The position numbers were made by a program, and so were the translations under genes. Below the pieces are notes generated by a model. That model saw only the letters and a program-made list of their open reading frames with translations, searched no databases and was not told the origin of the DNA. This document shows, in pieces, positions 48,820-57,182 of a stretch of 64,000 bases of DNA. The DNA is from Blastococcus sp. GTDB taxonomy: Bacteria > Actinomycetota > Actinomycetes > Mycobacteriales > Geodermatophilaceae. Location: the NCBI GenBank assembly GCA_025965695.1, contig JAOPWM010000290.1:1-64000 (forward strand), read 5' to 3'. Every line of letters begins with the position of its first letter. The first letter of the stretch is position 1.

Positions 48820-50325
48820 ATGCTTCTTGATCAGCGACATGTGGGCGACAGGGCCGTCGCTCTGACCGGCGTCACCGGTTCCTCCTTCGCGCCCGCTGCG
48901 GTGCGTCCACGATCCCTCGGTCGCCGCGCCGAGCCGAGCTGGGTCCGCTCCTACACCACGTCGCTGGTCGCCTTCGAAACCCTCGTGGCCGCCGTCGTCG
49001 GCGGAGCCACCGTCCTCGGTCGGGCCGGCTCGCTCAACGCCTCGAGCCTGCTGCTCTGGGCCGCTGCAGCTCTCGTCGTCGCGTGGCCGACGCTGCTCGG
49101 GGCCACCGGCGCCTACTCCGAGCGGGTCTACGGCACCGGCAGCGACGAATACCGCCGGGTCGGGCGGGCCGGCTTCATGCTGCTCGCGCTCACCAGCATC
49201 CTTTCCTACGCGGCGGCCCTGGACCTCAGCCGGATCTTCGTGGCCGTCGCCATCCCGGCCCTCACCGCGGTCAGCCTGCTGGGGCGCTATGCCGCCCGCA
49301 TCCAGCTGCGCCGCCGGCGGGCCCGCGGTCTGTGCACCAAGCGGGTCGTCGTGGTGGGCCGCGGTGGAGCCGTCCTGGAGCTGGTCGCGCACGTGCGCCG
49401 GGCGCAGTACGCGGGGATGGACGTCGTCGCCGCCTGTGTGACCCCCGGTGACCGTGCCCGGGTGGCGGAGATCGCCGGCGTGCCCGTCGGAGGTCTCGAC
49501 GACGTGGTGTCCCTTGCGGCCCAGCTGAAGGCCGACACCATCGCTGTCACCTCGGCCAGCGAAACGGCTGCCCAGTACCTGCGCCAGCTGTCCTGGCAGC
49601 TGGAGGGCTCCGGCCTCGAGCTCCTCGTGGCTCCCGGCCTGATCGAGGTCGCCGGCCCGCGGCTGCACATCCGGCCGTTCGAGGGGCTGCCGCTGCTCTC
49701 GGTGGAGCAGCCGCGGTTCGAGGGCTGGCGCCGGGTGATCAAGCACGGCATCGACCGCGCCGTCGCCACGCTGGCGCTCGTCCTGCTCGCGCCGGTCCTG
49801 GTGTCCCTCGCCCTGGCCGTGAAGCTCACCAGCCCTGGGCCGATCCTGTACCGCCAGGAGCGCGTCGGTCTGAACGGTAAGTCGTTCACCATGCTGAAGT
49901 TCCGCAGCATGGTCGTCGACGCCGACCGTCAGCTCGACGACCTCCGCGGCGACAACATCTCCGACGGCCTGCTCTTCAAGATCCACAACGATCCGCGTGT
50001 CACCCCGGTCGGCCGGCTGCTGCGTCGGCTGTCGCTCGACGAGCTGCCCCAGCTGGTCAACGTGCTGCGCGGCACGATGTCCCTGGTCGGACCCCGCCCG
50101 CCGCTGCCCGGCGAGGTGGCCCGTTACGACACGTCGGTGAGCCGCCGGCTGCTGGTGAAGCCGGGTCTGACCGGCCTGTGGCAGATCTCCGGCCGCAGCG
50201 ACCTGTCGTGGGAGGAATCGGTCCGGCTGGACCTGCGCTACGTCGAGAACTGGTCCTTGGCCCTCGATCTGCTCATCCTCTGGAAGACCGGTCGAGCCGT
50301 TCTGTCGCGCTCCGGCGCCTACTGA
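48820..50325 (+). CDS. Polyprenyl-phosphate glycosyl-1-phosphate transferase (initiating sugar transferase)
   Basis: A 501-residue WbaP/CpsE-type enzyme that loads the first sugar-phosphate onto undecaprenyl or decaprenyl phosphate to start an exopolysaccharide or surface glycan. N-terminal helices (about residues 42-165) are followed by a soluble CoA-binding-like Rossmann segment (RVVVVGRGGAVLELVAHVRR). The C-terminal catalytic domain begins with the helix KHGIDRAVATLALVLLAPVL and has KLTSPGPILYRQERVGLNGK, FTMLKFRSMVVDADRQLDDL, LSLDELPQLVNVLRGTMSLV, GPRPPLPGEVARY and KPGLTGLWQISGRSDLSWEE. ATG 48820 follows a GGGGGGA ribosome binding site. It is the first gene of the glycopolymer locus; galU and glmU elsewhere in the window can supply sugar nucleotides. 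Confidence 0.95.
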   Translation: MLLDQRHVGDRAVALTGVTGSSFAPAAVRPRSLGRRAEPSWVRSYTTSLVAFETLVAAVVGGATVLGRAGSLNASSLLLWAAAALVVAWPTLLGATGAYSERVYGTGSDEYRRVGRAGFMLLALTSILSYAAALDLSRIFVAVAIPALTAVSLLGRYAARIQLRRRRARGLCTKRVVVVGRGGAVLELVAHVRRAQYAGMDVVAACVTPGDRARVAEIAGVPVGGLDDVVSLAAQLKADTIAVTSASETAAQYLRQLSWQLEGSGLELLVAPGLIEVAGPRLHIRPFEGLPLLSVEQPRFEGWRRVIKHGIDRAVATLALVLLAPVLVSLALAVKLTSPGPILYRQERVGLNGKSFTMLKFRSMVVDADRQLDDLRGDNISDGLLFKIHNDPRVTPVGRLLRRLSLDELPQLVNVLRGTMSLVGPRPPLPGEVARYDTSVSRRLLVKPGLTGLWQISGRSDLSWEESVRLDLRYVENWSLALDLLILWKTGRAVLSRSGAY

Positions 50326-50402
50326 GTGCTGCCGGTCCGTCACCCCGGAGGGTTAGAGCCCTCTCTCAGATGAACTCGAAAGACTTACGGTCGACATAGC
50401 AC

Positions 50403-50428
50403 GCGGTCCGTCGACGCCGACGGACCGC
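50403..50428 (+). promoter_or_regulatory. Perfect 11-bp inverted repeat between the two glycosyltransferase genes
   Basis: GCGGTCCGTCG (50403-50413) and CGACGGACCGC (50418-50428) are perfect complements around ACGC. It lies 77 bases after the sugar transferase stop and 44 before the next start. It could terminate or attenuate transcription, or be an operator for a second promoter; the flanking sequence to its left is comparatively AT-rich (GAACTCGAAAGACTTACGG). Confidence 0.55.
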
Positions 50429-50471
50429 AACGGCCCAGCCGTCCCTGACGTCGACCGAACGGACTCCTCAC

Positions 50472-51671
50472 GTGACCTCGATGGATATCGCGATGGTCGG
50501 GACCCGCGGGGTCCCCGCCCGTTACGGAGGCTTCGAGACCGCCGTCGAGGAGGTCGGGAGGCGGCTCGCCGCCGCCGGTCACCGGGTCGTCGTCTACTGC
50601 CGGACGGCGAAGGACGGCGGGACCGCGCCCCCTGACCGGTACCTCGGGATGGAGCTGGTGCACCTCCCCGCGGCCCGCAAGCGGTCGCTGGAGACCCTCA
50701 GCCACTCGGCGCTCTCCGTCGCGCACCTGATCCGGCACCGGACCGACGCCGCGTTCGTCTTCAACGCCGCGAACGCACCGCTGCTCCCGTTGATCCGCGC
50801 CGCCCGGATCCCCGTGGCCACGCACGTCGACGGGCTGGAGTGGCAGCGGGCCAAGTGGGGTGGCGCCGGCCGCCGGTACTACCGGACCGCCGAGTCGCTG
50901 GCGGTGCGCTGGTCCGACGCGCTCATCGCCGACGCCGTCGGCATCGCCGATTACTACCGCCGCGAGTTCGAGGCGCCGACGTCGCTGCTGACCTACGGCG
51001 CCCCCCTCATCGCGCCCGGCTCGGACCGGCTGGCCGAGCTCGGCCTGGAACCCGGCGGCTACCACCTCGTCGTGGCCCGCTTCGAGCCGGAGAACCACGT
51101 CGACGTCGTCGTCGACGGCTACCGCCGCAGCGCGGCCACCAAGCCGCTGGTCGTCGTGGGCTCTGCGCCCTACTCCGACGAGTACACCGCGCGGGTGCAC
51201 GAGCTCGCCGACGGCCGCGTCCGCTTCCTCGGTGGAGTCTGGGACCAGACGCAGCTCGACCAGCTCTACGGCAACTGCTTCACCTACCTTCACGGGCACT
51301 CCGTCGGCGGCACCAACCCGTCGCTGCTGCGCGCCCTCGGTGGCGGTGCGGCCGTGATCGCCTTCGACGTCGACTTCAACCGTGAGGTGACCGCCGAGGC
51401 CGGTCGCTACTGGAGCGGTGCCGGCGACGTCGCCGCGCTCGTGGACGCCGCCGAGGCCGACCCGTCCGGGGTCGCCCGGGACGGCGCTCTCGCCCGTGAC
51501 CTGGCCAAGGGCTACGACTGGGACGACGTCGCCGCCGGATACGAGCAGCTGGCCCGCCGGCTGGTGGCCCGTGACGTACCTGACAGGCGTCCCAGCGGGC
51601 GACGCATCGTGGCGCCGCTCGCGACGGGCGGCCCCGTGACATCCTCGGCCGGCGGGACGAGGCGGTCATGA
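50472..51671 (+). CDS. GT4 glycosyltransferase with DUF1972 N-terminal domain
   Basis: A 399-residue GT-B enzyme. The N-terminal domain starts MDIAMVGTRGVPARYGGFET, the signature of DUF1972 found in rhamnosyl- and related glycosyltransferases. The C-terminal nucleotide-sugar domain has YHLVVARFEPENHVDVVVDG, KPLVVVGSAPYSDEYTARVH, VRFLGGVWDQTQLDQLYGNC and the GHSVGGTNPSLLRALGGGAA donor-binding loop. It probably adds the second sugar to the lipid-linked primer, at the cytoplasmic membrane face. The start may be GTG 50472 or ATG 50481. A Ser/Arg-rich tail of about 25 residues follows the fold. Confidence 0.92.
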   Translation: MTSMDIAMVGTRGVPARYGGFETAVEEVGRRLAAAGHRVVVYCRTAKDGGTAPPDRYLGMELVHLPAARKRSLETLSHSALSVAHLIRHRTDAAFVFNAANAPLLPLIRAARIPVATHVDGLEWQRAKWGGAGRRYYRTAESLAVRWSDALIADAVGIADYYRREFEAPTSLLTYGAPLIAPGSDRLAELGLEPGGYHLVVARFEPENHVDVVVDGYRRSAATKPLVVVGSAPYSDEYTARVHELADGRVRFLGGVWDQTQLDQLYGNCFTYLHGHSVGGTNPSLLRALGGGAAVIAFDVDFNREVTAEAGRYWSGAGDVAALVDAAEADPSGVARDGALARDLAKGYDWDDVAAGYEQLARRLVARDVPDRRPSGRRIVAPLATGGPVTSSAGGTRRS

Positions 51672-51744
51672 CTGCCCGTCCGACCACTATCGAACATAGA
51701 GCGGTCTCCCCGGGTGCGGGGAACGAACCCACGCGGGGAGCGAC

Positions 51745-52506
51745 ATGACGACGACCAGCGTGCGTCCGACCGCGGCGCCGACCGGAGGCCTCGGGGACAC
51801 CCTGCGGCGGCTCTCCACGGCGCAGAAGGGGGCGAAGGGCGCGCCGGCGTACTCGCGGTTCGTGAACCGCAAGCTGGGCCGCGTCCTCGCCGCGCTCGCG
51901 TTCCATGCGCGGCTGACGCCGAACGCCGTGACGGGCATCAGCGCGGTGTTCACCGCCTCCGCCATCGCGACGCTGGCGCTCGTGCGGCCGTCGTGGGGCA
52001 TGGGGATCGCGGTGACTGCCCTGCTGGTCGTCGGCTACGCCTTCGACGCCGCCGACGGCCAGCTCGCCCGTTTGCGTGGTGGGGGATCCCCGGCGGGGGA
52101 GTGGCTGGACCACATGGTCGACGCCGCGAAGACCTCGAGCCTGCACCTGGCGGTGCTCATCGGCGTCTACCGCTTCGGCATCGTCGAGCGGGGACCACTG
52201 CTGCTGATCCCGCTGGGTTACTGCGTGGTGGCCGCCGTCCTCTTCTTCGGGACCATGCTGAACGAGGCGCTCCGGGCGCGGCACGGCGCGGTGACCCGCG
52301 CGGCGCGGACCGACGAGCGGCCGAGCGTGCTGCGCTCGCTCCTGGTGGTCCCGACCGACTACGGCCTGCTCTGCTGGGTGTTCGTCCTCCTCGGCGCACC
52401 GGCCGCCTTTTTCTCCGCCTACTCCTTCCTGTTCGTCGCCACGACCGGATATCTACTGCTCGCTTGCTTGAAGTGGTTCCGGGAGATCGGCAGACTGCCC
52501 CGGTGA
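51745..52506 (+). CDS. CDP-alcohol phosphatidyltransferase family membrane protein
   Basis: A 253-residue integral membrane enzyme with the complete signature D(x2)DG(x2)AR(x8)G(x3)D(x3)D: DAADGQLARLRGGGSPAGEW then LDHMVD. Six helices can be placed. Family members transfer a phosphoalcohol from a CDP-linked donor to an acceptor, making phospholipids or glycan-linked phosphodiesters. In this locus it may decorate or link the glycopolymer, for example with an alcohol phosphate; that is inferred from context. ATG 51745 follows GGGGAGCGAC. It overlaps the next gene by GTGA. Confidence 0.93.
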   Translation: MTTTSVRPTAAPTGGLGDTLRRLSTAQKGAKGAPAYSRFVNRKLGRVLAALAFHARLTPNAVTGISAVFTASAIATLALVRPSWGMGIAVTALLVVGYAFDAADGQLARLRGGGSPAGEWLDHMVDAAKTSSLHLAVLIGVYRFGIVERGPLLLIPLGYCVVAAVLFFGTMLNEALRARHGAVTRAARTDERPSVLRSLLVVPTDYGLLCWVFVLLGAPAAFFSAYSFLFVATTGYLLLACLKWFREIGRLPR

Positions 52507-53234
52507 CGGGGGGCAAGAACGACGCAGGCAAGGGCAACGGCCAGGGCAAGGGCCAGAGCAAGGGCCAGAGCAAGGCCAACGCCGGGGACGGCGCGACGGG
52601 CACGGTGACCGCTCCGGCGCCCGACCGCCGCCGCCGGCTGCTCCTGGCCGGAATCGCCGCGGTGGTGGTCATCGCCCTGGTCGTGCTGGTCCTGGTGCTG
52701 AACGGCGGCAACGGGGCGACCCGCGACGCGGGCGCCTCCGTGTCGACCACGAGCGCCGCCACCGACACGAGCGTGCCGCCGCCGCTCCCGACGCCCACGC
52801 CGACGGGTCCCACGGACGTCGTCGACCAGCCCCCGCCGGCCCTGCCCGAGGTGCCGCTGGACGCGACGGCGGCCGTGGGCAACGGCATCGTCGCCACGCT
52901 GCCCAGGATCGAGGCCATCGAGGGCTCGGCCGTGGGCCCCGGGAACATCGCCGGTCCCGCCCTGCGGGTGACCGTCCGGATCGAGAACGGCACGGGGGCC
53001 GACGTCTCGCTGGACGGCGTCGCCGTGAACATGTCCTACGGCGCCGACCACAGCCCGGCCTCGCCGCTCGACGACCCGTCCCGGCGGCCCTTCGGCGGCC
53101 TGCTGGCCGCGGGGCACTCGGCGGACGGAATCTATGTGTTCAGCGTGCCGGCTGACGCCCGGGACTCCGTCACCATCGAGGTCGGCTACCAGGCGGGCGC
53201 CCCGCTGCTGCTGTTCACCGGTCCCGTCGCCTGA
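52503..53234 (+). CDS. Membrane-anchored extracytoplasmic beta-domain protein, unknown function
   Basis: A 243-residue protein. Residues 1-45 are cytoplasmic and dominated by Gly/Lys/Gln/Ser repeats (GKGNGQGKGQSKGQSKANAG). One helix follows (LLLAGIAAVVVIALVVLVLV), then a Thr/Pro-rich linker. A C-terminal domain (about 120-243) has ALRVTVRIENGTGADVSLDG, VAVNMSYGADHSPASPLDDP, GGLLAAGHSADGIYVFSVPA and VTIEVGYQAGAPLLLFTG, a DUF4352-like immunoglobulin-type beta pattern. It is translationally coupled to the CDP-alcohol phosphatidyltransferase, so it probably acts with it at the outer face of the membrane. Confidence 0.8.
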   Translation: MTGGKNDAGKGNGQGKGQSKGQSKANAGDGATGTVTAPAPDRRRRLLLAGIAAVVVIALVVLVLVLNGGNGATRDAGASVSTTSAATDTSVPPPLPTPTPTGPTDVVDQPPPALPEVPLDATAAVGNGIVATLPRIEAIEGSAVGPGNIAGPALRVTVRIENGTGADVSLDGVAVNMSYGADHSPASPLDDPSRRPFGGLLAAGHSADGIYVFSVPADARDSVTIEVGYQAGAPLLLFTGPVA

Positions 53235-53406
53235 TCGGCGATCGATCACCGACAGTCATCGACAGTGGCAGCGACTTTCGACAACCCCTGTTGTGAGCAG
53301 CGCTGATGAGTAACGACGATTCCTCTGGTCACCTCGTCGATGTCACGCTTAGTATCCGCGGCAAGGTCGCGAAGATCGTCGACCGAACGGGGATCGGGGA
53401 CGGATC

Positions 53407-56400
53407 ATGCGCGCAGGGACGACGTCACGGCCCGTCAGGGCGCTCGCCGGGGCGGTGAGCCTGCTCCTGACGGCCGGTGTCCTGGCGTTGCTCGTGCCAG
53501 GGGCCGCGCAGGCCGACTCCGCCCCGCCGGTCGCCTCGCCCGCCGACCCGACGACGGTCTCGGCCGATCCACTGCCCACCGTGCAGATCAACGGTGTCGT
53601 GTGGTCGCAGGTCGCGGTCGGCAACACCGTCTATGTCGCCGGCTCCTTCAGCCAGGCCCGGCCCGCCGGTGCCCCTGCTGGAATCCAGGAGACGGTCCGC
53701 AGCAACCTGCTGGCCTACGACATCAAGACGGGCGTCCTGAACACCGCCTTCGCGCCGAGCCTGAACGCCCAGGCGCTGGTCGTCACCGCCTCGCCGGACG
53801 GCTCCCGGATCTACGTCGGCGGTGACTTCACGACCGCCGACGGGCAGCCCCGCAGCCGCGTCGCGGCCTACAACACGGCCACCGGGACGCTGGTCGACAC
53901 CTTCCGACCGAGCGTGAACGGTCAGGTCCGTGCGCTCGCCGCCACGAACGACACCGTCTACATCGGCGGCAGCCTCTCGGCCGTCGGTGGCGTCAGCCGC
54001 AGCCGGCTGGCCGCCGTCTCGGCCGCCGGCGGGGCGCTCCTGCCCTGGGCGCCCGTTCCCGGCGTGGGGCCGACCACGGGCAACCGGGACGGCAACACCG
54101 CCACCAGCAACGTGCCGATGGCGATGGTCGTCACCGGCGGCGGAGACCAGGTCGTGGTCTCGGGCCGCTTCGACGCGATGAACGGGGTCAAGGCCACCGG
54201 GATCGTGGCGCTGGACCCGGCGAGCGGGGCGAACCGGCCGTTCGCGATCAATGCGCTGATCACCAACCAGGGCGTGAACTCCGCGATCTACAGCCTCTCG
54301 ACCGACGGCAGCACGGTCTACGGCAGCGGCTACGACTACTACGGCCCGGGCAACGTCGAGGGCACCTTCGCCGCCACCGCGAACGGCGGGGCGCTCGTGG
54401 AGATCAACGACTGCCGTGGTGACACGTACTCGACGTTCCCGATGAACGGGGCGCTCTACGTCGCCAGCCACACGCACAACTGCGAGAGCATCGGCGGCTC
54501 GATCGAGCAGAACCCGCGGGTGGAGAAGCGCGGGACCGCCTACACGCTGACGCCCACCACCGTCGTCCGGTGGGGCACGAACGTCAACTGGGTGGGCAAG
54601 CCGGCCGGTACGCAGCTGGCCTGGAACCCCGAGATCAGCGCCGGCAGCTACACCGGGCAGTTGCAGGGCAGCTGGAGCGTCACCGGCAACGGCCAGTACA
54701 TGTCCTACGGCGGCGAGTTCCCGCGGGTCAACAACCTCTCCCAGCAGGGCCTGGTGCGGTTCGCGATGCCCACCATCGCGCCCAACCGCGTCGGCCCGCT
54801 GACCAGTGGCTTCGCCGCGGCAGCGACCTCGTCGGCGCCGGGCGTCGCCCGCATCAGCTGGCGGGAGACCTGGGACTACGACAACGAGTACCTGACCTAC
54901 CGGATCTACCGCGACACGGCCACGAACCTGGTCGGCCAGGTGACGCGCGCCTCGCGGTGGTGGAACCTCGAGCAGGCCGGTCTCTCCGACATCGGCCAGA
55001 GCGGCTCGCACCAGTACCGCGTGGTGGCGAGTGACCCCTTCGGGAACACCGCTACCACAGCGTGGGCCACGGTCACCATCCCGGACGGCCCGGCAAGCGC
55101 CCGTCCCTACGTGAATGCGGTCGCCACCGACGGGGCGACCGACCACTGGCCGCTGAGCGAGACCTCGGGGACCACCGCGTTCGCCGACATCGGCGGCAAC
55201 GACCTGACCGTCGGCCCGGGTGTCAGCCGCGGTGAAGGTGGCGCCATCACCGGAGACCCGGACACGGCGTCGACGTTCGACGGGACCTCGTCGGGGACGG
55301 CGGCCGCGCAGCGGCTCCAGCAGGCGCCCGGCGTCTTCAGCGTCGAGGCCTGGTTCCGCACCACGTCCACCAGCGGCGGGAAGATCCTTGGCTTCGGCGA
55401 CTCCAACACGGCCGCGAGCGGCACCTACGACCGGCATGTCTACATGGACGGCGCGGGGCGGGTGATCTTCGGCGTCACCGAGACCAACCAGCGCCGGACG
55501 ATCCAGAGCGGGACCGGCTTCAACAACGGCCTGTACCACCACGTCGTGGCGTCGCTGAGCAACGCGGGCATGGTGCTCTACGTGGACGGCGTCCAGCGCG
55601 CCACCCGGAGCACGACGACCGTGGCGCCGAACTACTACGGCTATTGGCGAGTGGGCGGGGACTCCACCTGGTCCGGGTCCCCCTGGTTCAACGGCCGGAT
55701 CGACGAGGTGGCCGTCTACCCGACGGCGCTCTCCCAGAGCCAGATCTCGAACCACTACGCGCTGGGGAGCAGTGGGGGCGCGCCGCCCAACGTCGCGCCG
55801 TCGGCCTCATTCACCGCGATCACGACCGGTCTCGACGTCGCGGTGAACGCCTCGGCGTCGACCGACTCCGACGGGACGATCGCCAACTACTCATGGAACT
55901 GGGGTGACAGTTCCCAGCCCGAGTCGTCCGGCACCACTGCCACCTCGACGCACACCTACGCGACCGGCGGCCAGAAGACCATCACGCTGACGGTGACCGA
56001 CGACGACGGCGCCACGAATTCGACGTCCCGCACCGTCACCGTCACGGCCCCGCCGGTCAACCAGCCGCCGGTCGCGGAGTTCAGCGCGACCCCGAATGGG
56101 CTCGGCGTGTCCTTCAGCGGCGCGGCATCGTCCGAGCCCGGCGGAAGCATCACCTCGTGGGCGTGGGACTTCGGCGACAGCTCCGCGGTGGTCACCGAGC
56201 CCGATGCCGCGGTGTCGCACTCCTACTCCGCGGCCGGCCAGTACTCGGTGACGTTGACGGTGACCGACGACGACGGTCAGGTGGCCACGGTCACGCACCC
56301 GGTGACGGTGAACGACAGCCCGGGTCCGGCGGTGCTCGCCAGCGACGCATTCGATCGGACCGTCACCGGCGGACTGGGCACCGCGAACGTCGGCGGGGCG

Positions 56401-56994
56401 TGGACGGTGGCGCAGTCCAGCGGTGCCCGGCAGTCGGTGACCCCGGGCGTCGCCGCGATGACCCTGCCCGCCGCGAACCAGAACACCGCGTCCTTCCTCG
56501 GTGACGTGTCGACGACCAGCGTCGACGTGCGCACGTCGTTCTCGTTGGACGTGCAGCCCACGGGGAGCGGCACCTACGTCTACGTGATCGGGCGGCGCGT
56601 CTCGAACAACAACGAGTACCGCGTGCGGGTCCGCGTGCTGGCGGACCTCCGCGTGGCGTTGACCGTGTCCCGGGTCACCACGAGCGGAACGACGGCCACG
56701 GAGGCCTGGCCCGGCGGCGAGATCATCGTGCCCGGGTTGGCCTACACCGTCGGGCAGACGCTGAACGTCCGTGTCCAGGTCTCTCCGGACGCCGTCGCCG
56801 GCACCACTCGGATCGTGGCCTACGTGTGGCCGGCGAGCGGGACCGAACCGGTGACGCCGTCCATGGTTCGAAACGACACGACCGCGGTGCTTCAGGCGCC
56901 GGGGTCGGTCGGCCTGATGGTGCATCGGCCCGCCGGGACCACGGCCGTGACGGCCGTCCGGTTCACCTCGTTCACCGCCACCACCGGACCCTGA
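53407..56994 (+). CDS. Giant secreted propeller-LamG-PKD protein, array member 1
   Basis: An 1195-residue exported protein. The signal peptide ends GAAQA-DS (about residue 37). Residues about 50-465 contain seven spaced Y-V-x-G-x-F-like repeats (VGNTVYVAGSF, DGSRIYVGGDF, NDTVYIGGSL, GDQVVVSGRF, GSTVYGSGYDYYGPG, NGALYVASHTHNC, NGQYMSYGGEF), suggesting a seven-bladed propeller. A conserved INDCRGDTYS...HTHNC insert lies between blades 5 and 6. Then follow an Fn3-like segment (about 475-560), a LamG/concanavalin-type domain (565-788; GVFSVEAWFRTTSTSGGKIL), two PKD domains (795-880, 885-968) and a C-terminal jelly-roll-like domain (976-1195). No LPXTG signal or terminal helix is present. ATG 53407 is preceded by GGGGATCGGGGACGG. 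Confidence 0.9.
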   Translation: MRAGTTSRPVRALAGAVSLLLTAGVLALLVPGAAQADSAPPVASPADPTTVSADPLPTVQINGVVWSQVAVGNTVYVAGSFSQARPAGAPAGIQETVRSNLLAYDIKTGVLNTAFAPSLNAQALVVTASPDGSRIYVGGDFTTADGQPRSRVAAYNTATGTLVDTFRPSVNGQVRALAATNDTVYIGGSLSAVGGVSRSRLAAVSAAGGALLPWAPVPGVGPTTGNRDGNTATSNVPMAMVVTGGGDQVVVSGRFDAMNGVKATGIVALDPASGANRPFAINALITNQGVNSAIYSLSTDGSTVYGSGYDYYGPGNVEGTFAATANGGALVEINDCRGDTYSTFPMNGALYVASHTHNCESIGGSIEQNPRVEKRGTAYTLTPTTVVRWGTNVNWVGKPAGTQLAWNPEISAGSYTGQLQGSWSVTGNGQYMSYGGEFPRVNNLSQQGLVRFAMPTIAPNRVGPLTSGFAAAATSSAPGVARISWRETWDYDNEYLTYRIYRDTATNLVGQVTRASRWWNLEQAGLSDIGQSGSHQYRVVASDPFGNTATTAWATVTIPDGPASARPYVNAVATDGATDHWPLSETSGTTAFADIGGNDLTVGPGVSRGEGGAITGDPDTASTFDGTSSGTAAAQRLQQAPGVFSVEAWFRTTSTSGGKILGFGDSNTAASGTYDRHVYMDGAGRVIFGVTETNQRRTIQSGTGFNNGLYHHVVASLSNAGMVLYVDGVQRATRSTTTVAPNYYGYWRVGGDSTWSGSPWFNGRIDEVAVYPTALSQSQISNHYALGSSGGAPPNVAPSASFTAITTGLDVAVNASASTDSDGTIANYSWNWGDSSQPESSGTTATSTHTYATGGQKTITLTVTDDDGATNSTSRTVTVTAPPVNQPPVAEFSATPNGLGVSFSGAASSEPGGSITSWAWDFGDSSAVVTEPDAAVSHSYSAAGQYSVTLTVTDDDGQVATVTHPVTVNDSPGPAVLASDAFDRTVTGGLGTANVGGAWTVAQSSGARQSVTPGVAAMTLPAANQNTASFLGDVSTTSVDVRTSFSLDVQPTGSGTYVYVIGRRVSNNNEYRVRVRVLADLRVALTVSRVTTSGTTATEAWPGGEIIVPGLAYTVGQTLNVRVQVSPDAVAGTTRIVAYVWPASGTEPVTPSMVRNDTTAVLQAPGSVGLMVHRPAGTTAVTAVRFTSFTATTGP

Positions 56995-57182
56995 CGCCCG
57001 CAGGAAATCGTCGAAATCCTGATGTTCTGACCACGGAGAGTGATTATTTCGGCTGTTTGCGGCCGATCTCGGGTCGGGTCTGACCGGATCGGGTGACGCG
57101 CGGACCCGGTTGCACCGTGCATCGTTACTCCCAGTAATTCGGCGCGGCTCGCGGGGGGTCAGGTCGGAAACGGGGGACGGCA
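56995..57182 (+). promoter_or_regulatory. Intergenic/promoter region between array members 1 and 2
   Basis: This is 188 bases with unusually AT-rich sequence around 57042-57055 (GTGATTATTTCGGC), a likely promoter location. The right end has GGGGGGTCAGG and ACGGGGGACGG, the latter serving as ribosome binding site. It shares the ACGGGGGA ribosome binding block with the region before array member 3, suggesting similar control of each member. Confidence 0.35.
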
